Positions 41,553-53,998 of a DNA stretch of 64,000 bases are shown piece by piece. The first letter of the stretch is position 1; the number at the start of each line of letters is the position of its first letter. A program made the translations under genes and the position numbers. The notes under the pieces were generated by a model. The model searched no databases and had not been told where the DNA came from. It saw only the letters and a list, made by a program, of their open reading frames with translations. The DNA is from Syncephalis plumigaleata (Eukaryota; Zoopagomycota; Zoopagomycetes; Zoopagales; Piptocephalidaceae): the NCBI GenBank assembly GCA_025201365.1, contig JAIXMF010000002.1, positions 1,798,001 to 1,862,000 on the forward strand. Reading direction: 5' to 3'.

Positions 41553-42967
41553 AACTAACTGTCTAAACCCTATTCTCTCTTGTTCTTTCTATCTATCTAT
41601 CTCTAATGGTGATAATGATAATAATGATAACGATGATACAAGATGTAAGATGGAATCAATACAACTTAAATATAAGAATATACTTGGTAATCAATGACAT
41701 GGTAAATTAAGACATTGACGGCAATATTTATTGGTAATTTAAGGAAATTCCATGAATATTAATTGCTGATTGTCGTTATCGTTTCCTTCTCTATCATATC
41801 ACCTCGCTCTCTCTCTCTTTCTCTCTCTACGCTTTACTTCATATTCTACAACGATTCCTTCCTTCCTTGTTCCTGTATTACCATCATTATCAGATAACAG
41901 CTTACTAGACAACCGATCGTATCGGGTTAGGAAGGCGCGATTACATCACTATATTGTTTGCTTAGTATATAGCATCGTTATGTAACCGCAAATTATGTTA
42001 CCAAAGAATGTCTACTTTTAATTTTACGGTTTGCTGATCAACTCATTAATAATGGTTCATTACCATGTTTCTCCCTCCTACCAACTTTCTTGGTAACCAG
42101 TAATGACATGTACTACCAGTCAAGGGTAACACGTCATGTCTACACCGTAGATGGTACAGTTGATGAAAGGATGTGACTAATAGTTGCTACTAGGCAGTGT
42201 GTAGTAATGGTACCAATGATAAAAAAGTGTAACCTGGTTACTGAGTAACCAATCTGTAGACATATCCATTTATTGTTGGCACACGATACAACTATTTCTA
42301 CCACAGCATGCCAATGCTTTATAATCATAGCATGTACAATATTACTATTTGTTGTTATCAACCGAGAGATCTAACCATAGCATATCTACCATGCTAACAA
42401 ATATGTATAAATATACATATTAATTCAATGTTGAACAAGTTTTATCGGTGCTACTTGTTGATATACCCGTATTATATATACATATACAACGATACAAGTA
42501 CCTAAAGATTCATTGAGTAATTATTGAAATAAAGCAATACATTTATTATTAATAGACAGCATTCTAGTCGATTAAACGATCACTATTGTAATATTGGATA
42601 ATTATTCTGTAATTTTATTTGTTAATAGTTCAAGCATTACATAATTAACATGTAAACACATTCATTAATTCATTAGTAATAATAAAAATAACAATCACAT
42701 AGATAACGATGAATATAAGAAAAACAATTGATTTTATAGAAAGATAGAGATAGAGATAGAGATAGAGTAAGATAGACTGGCTAATTATAACGTACTTTCA
42801 CATAACCATGCTGCATCTAAATGGTGATGACATTGTAATATTTACCAGGTTATGTCTAAGAGATATAACAGCTAATGAATAAAGAAATTGAAAAAAAGGA
42901 ATGATAATGAGGATATTCAATCAATGATGATATAATTTGTAAGCTGGGCGGATATTCTAGTGTTAAT
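41553..42967. other. Intergenic, no gene seen
   Basis: About 1.4 kb, AT-rich, with GATA repeats at about 42745-42765. It holds the promoter of the cysteine-rich gene and the 3' end of the CBS/PB1 gene. Confidence 0.5.
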
Positions 42968-45378
42968 CTAACGCAGTTTCACTGCTACCAAAATGCCTAT
43001 TAGTGCTACCGATAGGCCAATGACGGCGGCTTGCAAGTATTCCGGTCGAATACCGTCCAAGGGACCGCTGCCTCCCGAGGCCTTTCCAGCACCCGACGCA
43101 GACATGTCTCGAGGCGCGAATTGCGCGTCGACCGGTGGGACTGCCGTCGCTGCAGTGCGTCGCGTATCGTAGCTCATTGTGCTCGATGCCGAATTGCGAC
43201 GGCTTACCTCCTTGCTACGTGCGCTTACCTGATTGGTGGCCTCGTTGTACTCGCCCTCGATACCGGAGATAATCAGCACGACACGGTCAAGTCCTTGACG
43301 ACGTGCCATGCTGACCGCATCGACCAGATCGTCCTCGGTCGCCACTAGAACCTGGTCGCCCTCATTGTCGATGTAGCACAAACCAATGGAGTCGGCGCGT
43401 ACGCTATTGACATTGGAACCGCCCAGACCCAACTTCTCGATCACCACGGAGCGTAGTGTAGCTAGATCGTCTAGGGCCGCGACGTATCTATGGGTACGTC
43501 CATTGCGTGGATCCTTGAACTTGAAGGCGAAACTATTGTCCGGATAACGTTGTTGGAAGTCGCCGCCGACCGCGTTGCTATCATTGACACCGGCTGCCGA
43601 GGCACTTTCATTAGGATAGATCTCGTCGGAATGATGGCCCGATGCCCTGCTTGGTCCTCGTGCATGATTGGAGTTGCTTAGTATACCGCTATCGTGTCCG
43701 TTCATCATGTCTGTCGTTAATCGCTGACTATGATGCATGTAGTGCGGGTCATTGGCATGGAAGGCCGACGATGTCACTTGCGACTCGGATATTTCCGACA
43801 TGGAGTCGTCAGCGCCGAAACTAAAGAATCTCGACCAGACAGGATTCTCGCTGTCGCCGGTGCCTTCAATCGAGTTGATCTAAATATACGCAAGCAATGT
43901 TAATAAAGCCATTATTATACTAACTACTAGGTATACTTTACCTGTTCCAACGCATGATACGTAAGTTTAAGTACATCGATCATGCCTAGTACCTCGCCTT
44001 CATCAACTACAGGCAGATTAAGGTAGTGTCCATCTATTATCAGTATTAGTTAGCTAGTTAGTTAATGCAATATATGTAATACATACCATGCATTTTACGC
44101 AATGCTTGAAGTAGTGTCAAGTTAGGTGGAGCCGTGTCTGGATGCGGTGTCATTACTCGGACGACACTGCATTTATCGGGACTAAGTCCAGCGGCAACCA
44201 CACGTAGTACAATATCTTTACTAGTGAATATACCGCCAATCTGATTGTTCTCCATTACTAGAACAGCCGTGGTACCGTAATTCTTCATAAGCTGAGCGGC
44301 CTCTTGCACGGTAGCCTTGACGCTGATCTCTGCCACTTCCGTTTGATTATCGAGAATAGAGGTAAGATCGGGGCAGGACATCTTGTCGCGTAATGCTTCG
44401 ACGAATTGCAACAAGGCCGCAGGCTGTCGGGAGGCCCATTCCCGTTCCACGCCTTCAACTGCTTCGTACAGTTTCCGACTACTGCCATAGGCGCGTTCCA
44501 TCTTGTCTAGCGCTTCGTACATGCATCTGGTAATGTCGAGTAGACCGACGACATCGCCCTCGTCGTTGCACACGGGCAAATGCCGGAAGTGACGACGAAC
44601 CATCGTGTTTAACGCATCGGTAGCTGGTGTGTCGGCCGTGACGCAGAATGGATTACGCGTCATGATATCGCGTACAAGCGTGTTGCGCGCGTCGAGGTCG
44701 TCGGCCACCACACGGAATGCCAAATCCTTGGCGGTGAAAATACCCGCTAAATGTTCATTACTATCGACCACTAGTACGCAGTCGGCACGCTTGGCCGCCA
44801 TCAATTGGGACGCCTCGACAACGGACATTGCCTCACGAACAGTAAGCGCTTGAGTAGGACGCAACGCGCCCACTGTTCCAGGCACACGCATATGATGCGG
44901 GATAGCGGCAGCAGGCTGGTCTCGACGAGTACGGGAGCGAGTCTTTTTCATGAGTTCTGATTCAAATTTCTTCCGGATCGCCTATAAGTATAGAGTAGAC
45001 GTTTTTTATCTCTGGTTAGAACAAACGAGTGATTTTATATATATATATATATGCCAGTAGTCAAACGACATAACACAAGGTGGGTAACAAGCGTGTGTGC
45101 CTGTGTGTGCCGAGCAACATAACAATAATACATTGTTGCAATCCCCGACATCCGTACAAACAAGTATATACAATATACACACATATACAGCGAGAGGTTA
45201 ATCCCCTTTATTTACTCACCTCATCGCGTTTATTCTGACGACGACGTGCCCCGTCATTGTTAACCGGTGTACTTTGTACGCTGAGCATAGATTGAGCGTC
45301 GTCGGCGTTGCGATGACTGGCAGACGGTCCCGCTACGGTACTACCATTGCCTGGCTTACGTCTCGGAATCTGACTCAT
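42968..45378 (-). CDS. Four-CBS and PB1 domain protein with C-terminal anchor (fungal Mug70-like)
   Basis: Four exons, 45378-45220, 44981-44087, 44033-43942 and 43879-42968, give 685 residues with consistent phases and no breaks. A basic leader is followed by four CBS motifs, seen as ALTVREAMSVVEASQLMAAK, LVRDIMTRNPFCVTADTPAT, EISVKATVQEAAQLMKNYG and SVVRVMTPHPDTAPP, each with a V.GL.D or GGIFTSKDI partner. Paired CBS motifs bind adenine nucleotides. A PB1 domain follows around residues 520-610 (FAFKFKDPRNGRTHRYVAAL, then the acidic DNEGDQVLVATEDDLVDAV). The protein ends in a single hydrophobic helix (EYLQAAVIGLSVALIGILVA) and VKLR, so it looks tail-anchored. This architecture is known from many fungi; its function is poorly understood. 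Confidence 0.92.
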
Positions 45379-46504
45379 ATTACTTTATTGAAACAGGACC
45401 TGAAGGAGTAAGGATACAAGAACGAGAAGGAGGAGGAGGAGAGAAGAAGCACAGTTAAAATAGAGAATGGAAGTAAGTGAAGACAAGCAAGAGAGAGAGA
45501 GAGAAAGAGAGCGGAGACACAAGAATCGCTCGGCTGCACATACACCGGAGGAAAACGGCACGGGAAAAGGAGATGATATGTATATTTATGTGCATGCGTG
45601 ATGCCGATATGTAGTGTGTGTGCGTGTGCGATGTATTGTGGTGTGCAGGTGTGCATATGTGTATACTGCGTGACCCTTATACAGGATTTCTCCTCTTAAT
45701 TTGCGCGGTTAACCTTTTGTTTTTACGAATAAATAATAGTTATAATAGAACTTACGTATTTTGAGGTGTAGGATAGCGATAGCTACCTCGGTTAATTTGT
45801 TATTTGTTGTTTGGTTCCCTCTTGATCTTGTCCTCCTTGTCTTGAATGATTGGAAGCAACGACACTTGGATGAGGGCGTGTTGGAACATCGGTTCCACTA
45901 CGAAGGCATTTGATGATTTGAATGAAATCCCGACGAGCAACCATAACCCCGATTCCACAAACGATACTCGAATCCTTTAATTTGCATGTCCTCTTTATAA
46001 TTTTCGATGCCCGCATCTAATAGAATAATGAATTAGTATACTGTAATAAATATCAAAGTGTAATGAGGTATACTTACCGTAAGGGATCATGACAAGTAGT
46101 AGGACACTTTCTCATTGATAGTGTGGGAGCTATGGTTGCTCGATTGCTCAAGCACAATGTGTACGCGATATACAATAAGGTAGTGTAAGTAGAGTGCAAT
46201 AAAACAGCGTAAGAGCGTGTAATAAGCACGATTGAACTGGAAGATGGAGATAATAGATGCGTCTTTTTATATTTGTGGCATGTTAGTAGCACTAACTGTA
46301 TGGATCTATTGTGCAAGAGTGAAGACGTTCATACAGATACATACAGGAAGGATGAATCTATTGTGACAAACAATGTCATTGACAATACAATACAGTAAGA
46401 TTCATGTTATCTAATGTCATTGTAGCAAAGTTACAATGGTGCAATGCCGCTTAGAACACAGCAATCAATACAGGCAAGTGCCATACTAATTGGCATGTTT
46501 GCTA
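45379..46504. other. Intergenic; possible short unresolved gene
   Basis: About 1.1 kb. Two minus-strand frames, 46316-46074 and 46016-45792, abut a GTAAGT donor and a TTAG acceptor, but neither has a convincing start or a recognisable product. A GA-rich stretch lies near 45490-45510 and a copy of the dispersed repeat at 46400-46480. Confidence 0.3.
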
Positions 46505-46990
46505 TTCGTGCCAACTGCATTTCCCTTTTCCTTCCCTTTACCTCTTTACTAATGCTGTCTTCTTCGTGCTAACCTCATTCCGCTTGTCATTCAACAATAC
46601 ACATATTCTTAGTGTTGACTACATTCCACTTGTCGTTGACTTCTTTCACATACTGTCTTCTTCGTGCCAACTGCATTCTAAGTGTTTCCCTTGTTTCTCT
46701 TTCCCTTTACTTCTTCACCACTACTGTCTCCTTCGTGCTAACCTCATTTTCCTTGTCGTTAAACAGCACGCGTCTTATTCGTGCCAACTGCACTCTAGTT
46801 GTTTCTATTGTTTCCCTTTCCCTTACCACTAAACAGTAAGTGCCTTCTTTGTGTCAACTACATTCCACTTATCAGTAAACAACACACGTCTACTTCCTCT
46901 TAACTATATGCTAGTTATTTACCTATTTACTTTCTCAGTAATACGCGTCTTCTTCGTGTCATTCACATTCCACTTACTTCTCTTTCACTT
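46505..46990 (+). repeat. Degenerate pyrimidine-rich repeat array
   Basis: Copies of a motif like TTCGTGCCAACTGCATTC begin near 46505, 46563, 46612 (variant), 46661, 46732, 46778, 46848 and 46952. Many are followed by CCACTTGTCGTT and CTCTTTCCCTTTAC-like tracts. Spacing ranges from about 45 to 105 bp. The + strand is strongly C+T-rich up to about 47540. Frames across it are hydrophobic by composition only. Confidence 0.7.
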
Positions 46991-48078
46991 TAGCATACAC
47001 ATTCCCAATAACGCTATTCTGTCATACTATCTCTATGCCGTTTATTTATCTCTTTGTTTTCCTCTTCTCTAACTATCTACATGCTCACTTGTCGTTATTG
47101 TTATTATACCAATAAGTGTTGTTTATTGTTCGTTCTAGTGCTTTGTTTTCTATCACTGTCCTACTTATTTATCAATGCGTAAGCATTTACTGCTCTCGTT
47201 GTAATATGTACCTTTTACTTTTACCACTCTTTTCCGTCATCTGTTTGTATGCCACTATTACGTCATGCTTTTATTTGTATTTTTATTTGTTTACTGCCAT
47301 CTACATACTCTATTTACCACATACAAGCATACGCTGCTTCTTCAAATAAACTAGCATACGTGTTCATGCACCCTTCCTTGCTCCTTCCTTGCTCGATCGT
47401 GACAAGTCAGTCATTCTACTATTACTGCTTGTTTATTACATTGTCTATCGTGTATTCTCTTTGTTCACTTGTTGCTCTCTATGCAATTAATCGTAAGCAC
47501 TATCATCATAATTTATCTACCATGCTAATAAATAGCTACTTGTAAGTACATGACATGGCAATATCCAACTATAATAGTACACTTGTATCGTCTACCTTAT
47601 AGAATTGATGATGATAGTTATCGCTATCAATGAAGAATCCACTACCAAATACTGAATTGTTATTATTATTATGCTATATCAATTGGCATTTCTACGCTAA
47701 TAATGGTGTTAACTATTGTGTAAATCTATTTATTAATAAAAACAGATCTTAATGACTAACAGCGCTAATCGGTTGGAAAAGTCGTGTAGTTTAGTAACAA
47801 TGACTGTAGCCTAGTTGATACTCATGATTGATGAATTGTAAGCATCAAGGTCACAATGACAATGAATGAATCCATTGATATGGTAACGCGTGTTTACACA
47901 CTGATGCATGCAACTATCAAGTCTATACCGGTAAAGTAATAATATGTTGTTGTTGTTATTAGCTAGTTAGAAACAATACTGGATAGTTCTATATGGAATG
48001 CATTAATAATACAGGTAGTAAATATTGAATTGTTTGCAACACATTGTAAAACTTTTATTATCACATAAACATGAGCAC
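46991..48078. other. Intergenic, pyrimidine-rich then AT-rich
   Basis: About 1.1 kb. The pyrimidine bias of the repeat array continues to about 47540, then composition turns AT-rich up to the 3' end of the branching-enzyme gene. No gene seen. Confidence 0.45.
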
Positions 48079-51000
48079 TTATTTATCCAATGCCATTGAA
48101 CGCAACACAATTGCCGTGCGACATGGAATATAGATCTGTATTCGAATAGCGGTTATTACAATGTGCAAGTGTAGATAGCCACGAGTCCACTCACCTGAAT
48201 ATAATGTGGACGACCGCACCATTCCTCGTTATGCGCTTCAAATGTCTGGTTAAGATTCACTCGGTCATGTCCACAGTAGACTGGATCATCCGTGCTAAGG
48301 ATAATACGATATCTAATGACGTTCAAATAGAAGAGTTAACTAGCTATAACCATTGCTTATAATCAAATTCATGCATGCAGTTCATATTTCTAAGGGAAAT
48401 AAAGGATACGGTCCTGGCCATTGTGTGCCTACACGATAATGTTCAAAACTAGTGGTAGTATGAAAGTTGAATATCCACAAGAGACCACCACGTTCGAACA
48501 CGATAATCTTGTCTCCTTCATGCTTTAGCGATACCCATGCCTATGCAATTAGCAAATAGATGAGCATTATTGAACATCAATCGTCATATTCTTCTTCTAC
48601 TTCTTCTTACCTGCGGTGATGAAAGCCATTTATACTCTGACTCGAGACGTTCCATGGCACGATCGAAATCGTTCAAATACTTGAATCTTAACAGTTTGTC
48701 ATCGACCAGATGCCATTGACGTCGACAGTAGTGGAAGCTGTTGTTGTTGCCAGCTCGTGGAAAATCAAGCCATTCCGGATGACCAAATTCATTGCCTTCA
48801 AAGTTGAGATAGCCCTCACCGCCCAAGGCATGCGTAATGAGTCTAGACGTCAGTCATCGTATTAGTTATATGTATATGCATATGTATATGTATATGATCT
48901 ACTTACCGTATCATTTTGTGTAGCGACAGACCACGATCAATCACCGGTGTCAGTTCAGTAAGATTCGACATGTTCGTGTACATCTCCTTGTCCATTAGCC
49001 AGAAGGCAAGTGTTTTATCGCCTACCAATGCTTGGTCATGCGACTCGCAATAGGCAATGGTCTTTTCCAAATGACGTCGATTAGTAAGCGTGTGCACAAT
49101 ATTGCCCATATCCCAGTCTTCATCCTAGTAATGATGTAGGCGGTAGCATGGTTAATCATCATGTAATAAAATAAATAATATAATATAATAAATAGTTATA
49201 ACTCACGCGAATCTCTTTCAACATTTTAATCCACATGTCCGGAATAGCCATACCAAGTCTGTAGTCAAATCCTACTCCACCATCGGCCACTGGACGGCAT
49301 AGCGTAGGCATACCAGACACATCTATTCATCGGATATGTACATAGATATGTATGTGCAGTATTATTAGTAACACAGTGTTCATTATCCATTAATAAAGCA
49401 GATAACGTACCTTCAGCAATAGTAACAGCATTTGGATAGAGCGTATGTGTCATATAGTTGGCCTAATCAATCAACAAAGAAAGAGATTGTTTGTAAGCAT
49501 GATGGTATTACTAATGTGCACACACTTACCAGCATTAAGTAAACGACACCATCGATATCAACCGATGAACCGAAATACTCCTCGTAGTTACCACTGAATC
49601 CTGTACCAATACCATGATGATGGTAGAGCATAGAGGTCACACCATCGAATCGGAATCCATCAAAGTGGAATTCATCCAAATAGTATCGTAGATTGGATAG
49701 TAGGAAGCGTAATGTCTCATAATTGCCATAGTTGAACAAGCGGCTAAGTGCATACGAGATGCAATTAGACTAGGAGGAAATTACTCTTCTCTCATCGTCA
49801 TCCTCTTACCTGTCCCATAATTCATGCTGTCCTTTAGGACCACCGTGGAAGTAGAGATAATCAGTGCCATCGAACATATTCAACCCATCGAGTACATTCT
49901 TACAAGCATGCGAGTGTACCACATCGAGGAACACCACAAGACCGAGATTGTGCGCTTCATCGATCAGATGTTTCAATTCCTCCGGTGTACCTAGATAATA
50001 ATAGGGTAGAGTGTAAGTAAATCGACAAGTGCTACTTGTTAACTCAATAGTAGTCATTACCATATCGACTGGAACTAGAAAAGAACGAGGTCACTTGATA
50101 GCCAAAGCTTGCATAATACGCGTGTTCCATAATAGCCATAAGTTGAACGGCATTATAGCCCAATGAAGCGATACGTGGCAGGATGTTAATGCGGAACTCA
50201 TCATAAGTGCCGATCTTGCCATCAGGCGATGAAATACCCACTATCATGGACGTGGTGGTTAGTAAGAGCTACATTGTATAATGACAATACAGCCAGCCCA
50301 TGTATCCCGTCACTTACCGTGTGCCTCATAGATCTTTAGACCGGCTTCAGGATGGACCGGTGCCTTATGCTTCCAGACGTAATCCTTGGGTGGATCCCAG
50401 TAGACAGCATCGTATAGAGGCGATACACTCAAGTCCTGTACAACTCGTTGAATCCACGCGGGCAATCGGTCAATACGTTCACCATTAGGTGTTACCATAG
50501 AAATCTAATAGCAACATAAACATGCACATGTTATGGTTATGGTTATTGTATGCTTGTTGTCATCACTGTCTACTACACTTTACTTACTTTAACCTTGCTA
50601 TTATGTGGAATGGCAGGTGTACCATCCTCATTAGGTGGCACTACACATGTCCAAGTGCCAAATTCATCACGTGTCATAGGATTCGCTTCAACGTTCCAGT
50701 TATCTAGAGGTAGTCGTCATCATTTCAAGTTAAGTGATACACTATTGCATATACTACTACTAGCGATGATGATGATGATGATGATGCTAGTAAGCAAGTA
50801 AAAGGATACTGAACTCGCCAATAAGTGAAGCTTTAGTAGCGCCAGGTGCATGTTCTCGATAGGCAATGCTGTTGTCAGACTGACGATGCAGGCCAAATCG
50901 TTTATAACTTTGGCTGACCTCGTTCAGGCCACCTTCCTCGCTTTCGAATCGAGCTATCCAATTCTTAAAGATGCCATATCTACAATTGTAAGTAGAACAA

Positions 51001-51165
51001 GTTTATTGGTATGCATATATGCACATGAGTATGTATGCTAGTTCTAGTAAAAAGTAAAACTTACCGATCGCGCAATGCACTTGCAAACGGACCTAGCCAC
51101 GGGTCTAAGGAAATGACGCCAGTACCGTCGGTGGCTGGTTGCGTAGCTTGCTTCGTATCAGTCAT
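48079..51165 (-). CDS. GLC3: 1,4-alpha-glucan (glycogen) branching enzyme
   Basis: Fourteen exons: 51165-51065, 50979-50810, 50703-50588, 50504-50318, 50240-50061, 49990-49810, 49743-49530, 49462-49411, 49322-49207, 49124-48907, 48842-48611, 48540-48410, 48312-48195 and 48135-48079. The joined length is exactly 690 codons plus stop, and every phase agrees, so there are no breaks. It makes the alpha-1,6 branches of glycogen (GH13 family). The N-terminal CBM48 part has [20 protein letters not shown] and [10 protein letters not shown]. The four GH13 regions are visible: [19 protein letters not shown] (Asp nucleophile), VTIAED (Glu acid/base, split by an intron) and [10 protein letters not shown]. 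The C-terminal beta domain ends [18 protein letters not shown]. Cytosolic; length is typical. Confidence 0.97.
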
Positions 51166-52491
51166 AATAACGTAAGAAGTTGCTTGTCGTTTCAATGAGT
51201 TGGTTATGAGTGTGCAACACGAGTGTTGACAAAGAACGTTGTATAAAACACTAGCAGAAGGTTCGTCTAATAGTGCTATAGAATGTACTAACTAACCGTA
51301 AAAAATGAAGGCGGCAACAATAAAGTCAAAAGAAAAGGCGGCCACCGCTGGTCATTTATATGACAACATCAGTGCGTAATTACTGATAAGCCTACTGCCT
51401 TATCAGTAGAGATGTAACAGTGCTACAGTGTCGATACACCTGAAGGTATGACATGTACCTATACTAGCACGATTGAACAGCCTATTACATTTGTATGTTC
51501 GTGTTGAAACAAATCATTCTATTAAGATAGTGGTATTCACCGTGAAACAAATGTCACGATTCTTAATATGTATCATAATGACACCATCAAATCATTCTAT
51601 TGTAGTTAATCAAGGGGTTTATTCAGTATAATACGCTGATAACAACAACACCAACGATAATGCTAAGATATCGAGTATTGTTTTGAGTGCAGGGTCGAGT
51701 TTTCAATAAGCCATCTACATTTGACTTTTTCGTTCTAAAACACTGCTGTTAGATAAAGATAACGTGTTTATGTGTGTGCTCATGTGTGTTACACGTATGG
51801 GGATAAGCATACATGTTATCGGATCCTCGTGGTAAATAAAATGGTAATGGTAAATAAGTCAAGTGACGTCAAGTAGATCTAGTATTTTGTAACAACATGT
51901 AGGTGATATATAACAAATGTAAAAAGTACAACTTCCATTGAGTGTAGTATAATAAGTGGATACATATCTTTACGTACCAATGATTGTAATGGTTCAGTAT
52001 GATGTTAAAGAATGCTACTACGTCATACGACAATGATTATGTGTATACAGTCAGCATATTAGTATTAGCATATGGCCAAATCCGCTCATTTGTTTCCATT
52101 GAATGTTCCATTATACGCGTAAACGAGATAATAGCAAGAATATGCTAGATCTATTTTTATTCTCAGTTGACTAGACATGTGCTCTGTTACTATAACGGTG
52201 ATGTGCCCAGTTAGATTTTACAAAGTTGTCATGTGGATATATGCTTATTACCACTTGTATTCGAAACAAGCTGCACCAATTTAGGCTATACCTCCGTAAC
52301 CGTAAATAAGGACTACGCGGACATTAATGGTTCCATCTTTCTTTAAACCGACGGAAAAAAGAACGCCATTAGCAGTATAAAAAGCAGCGAGGAAACATCC
52401 AATTTTGCCCCGACACCATTCCCCTTCTAAACCGCCACATTAATACTACTACTGCTACTACTACGATTTATCGCTACATTACCTTGTCACG
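51166..52491. other. Divergent intergenic region, no gene seen
   Basis: About 1.3 kb between the branching enzyme and pseudokinase 4, transcribed away from each other. AT-rich with no coding-like frame; the right end holds the TATA box of pseudokinase 4. Confidence 0.5.
52376..52383 (+). promoter_or_regulatory. TATA box of pseudokinase 4
   Basis: TATAAAAA, 116 bp upstream of the ATG at 52492, followed by a CCCC-containing start-site region near 52408-52430. Confidence 0.55.
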
Positions 52492-53661
52492 ATGTTCTAC
52501 ACTTACCTACTAGTCGCATGTCATTGTGCACTCTACTTGACGGGTGTACAGTCCGCTATACAAATGAAAACTGCGTTGCCGCCAGGTATCACTACACCAG
52601 CCGGTCCTATAGATAGAATCAATTGGGATGCAGAAAAGGGTTATCAGAATGCGGTGAAATTCTACGGTCAACCAGTACTGCTACGATGCACCGTAAGAGA
52701 AGACTATTTCTACAATGAGCAACAAGCCTACACGGTAAGTACTAGTGCAAAATAAACTAAAATCAATTATCGTCGTCGACTAACTTTATATGTAGCTTCT
52801 AAATAAACACAGAAATACTGCTCTAGCATTACCGGTAACGAGTGATCAGTATTTCGGCCGTATACGTCACGTCATTGAATGGAATGACGAGTACGGCTGT
52901 CTTATGATATCGCACGATTCGAATGCCATTCCAGTCAAGCAATTCATTGACACGGTCAAGCCTGAGGATAAATCGAAGCACTTGTCAATCATTACTTCTC
53001 AGCTAATTGAAGGTATGGCCCTTGTATTAGCATTAGCAATATGTGATAACTAATCATAACAATGGTAATAGGTTTGATCTTTATACAAAGCAAAGGACTT
53101 GTACACGGGTCAATTAACTTAGACAGTAAGTAATACACACATGTATCTATGTATACATCGTTCTAGTATGGCTAATCATTGGATTTAGGTATATTTATTG
53201 TTCCTGGCAATAAGGCAACTCCATTACATGTATTATTTACGAACTTTGCACAATCATTGTCTGAAACGACAAGCGATGGCACCAATATAGAATTCACAAT
53301 TTATAGCCCACCGGAAACTTACATCAATGGCTTAAATTACGATCTAAGACTACACGATAGTTGGGCTTTAGGTACGGTTTTGTTTATTCTTGTCACTAAT
53401 CGTTTCCCGTACGGCTACCAATACGTTAATGACAAGCCGGTGAAGATGAACGACATTGATCTATTCAATACTATGAACGCGCTATACAACAATCAAAAGC
53501 GTATAAGCTTCGAGGATCCAAGTTATAGAGGTTATATCCTCATTAATAGTCCACACGTACTAAAGGTTATAGGGCTACTACTAAGCGGCAATCCTAAAGG
53601 GCGTTCATTCATACCTCAACTAGAAAGATATGCTAAACAACTTAAAGGAGGATTTAACTAA
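52492..53661 (+). CDS. Secreted pseudokinase, paralog 4 (cleanest copy)
   Basis: Four exons, 52492-52734, 52796-53012, 53072-53125 and 53189-53661, give 328 residues with perfect phases and no breaks. The signal peptide is MFYTYLLVACHCALYLTGVQ. The beta3-like strand is GQPVLLRCTVRE. The hinge region reads YGCLMISHDSNAIPVKQFID, and helix E is LSIITSQLIEGLIFIQSKG. The catalytic loop LVHGSINLDSIF keeps the histidine but has Gly-Ser in place of Arg-Asp. The DFG position is FTNFAQ, the APE is YSPPE, and the F helix is LHDSWALGTVLFILVT with the structural Asp. This leaves the kinase fold convincing and catalysis unlikely. The third exon (54 nt, phase 1 at both ends) matches paralogs 1 and 2. The LTR element starts only 64 bp after the stop codon. 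Confidence 0.78.
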
Positions 53662-53719
53662 TAAATTTCCACTTATGCTTTAATCAACCTACGTGTGAAC
53701 TAACCATTTAACTAGCTAA

Positions 53720-53724
53720 TGATA
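53720..53724. repeat. Target-site duplication, left copy (TGATA)
   Basis: TGATA directly before the left LTR; the same five bases follow the right LTR at 59482-59486. Confidence 0.9.
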
Positions 53725-53957
53725 TGCAACAAGTAGACACACAAAACCGTACATAATCGCAGCGTAATAAGTATAAGCTAATAACCTCTCACGGCAATTA
53801 ACTATTGCCAATTGCGGTTACTACTATCATTACTACATTATAATTTTGTTCAAATATTTTATTATAAATAAAGAAAGCCTCCGCCATAACAGCGGGAAGG
53901 GCATCATTCATACTCTAATCCTTATTGTCTAAGTAGCAGTAGCTTTCACTTGTTACA
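53725..53957 (+). repeat. Left LTR, 233 bp
   Basis: Starts TGCAACAAGTAG and ends CACTTGTTACA; it contains AATAAA as a polyadenylation signal. I see no difference from the right LTR. Confidence 0.96.
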
Positions 53958-53958
53958 G

Positions 53959-53970
53959 TGGTAGCAACGG
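53959..53970 (+). other. Putative primer-binding site
   Basis: TGGTAGCAACGG one base after the left LTR, the usual place and TGG start of a tRNA primer site. The tRNA is not identified. Confidence 0.45.
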
Positions 53971-53998
53971 TAGTCAACGCAACATTTGTCTGCGTTAG

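Noticed and set aside
45792-46316. Two minus-strand frames joined by plausible splice sites, possibly a short Cys-containing secreted protein
   Set aside because: No ATG-started signal peptide in frame, phases do not give a sensible product, and no family is recognised.
46566-47545. Several hydrophobic + strand frames of 70 to 100 codons
   Set aside because: They follow from the pyrimidine bias (Ser, Leu, Phe, Pro codons) over a degenerate repeat; no domain or splice logic.
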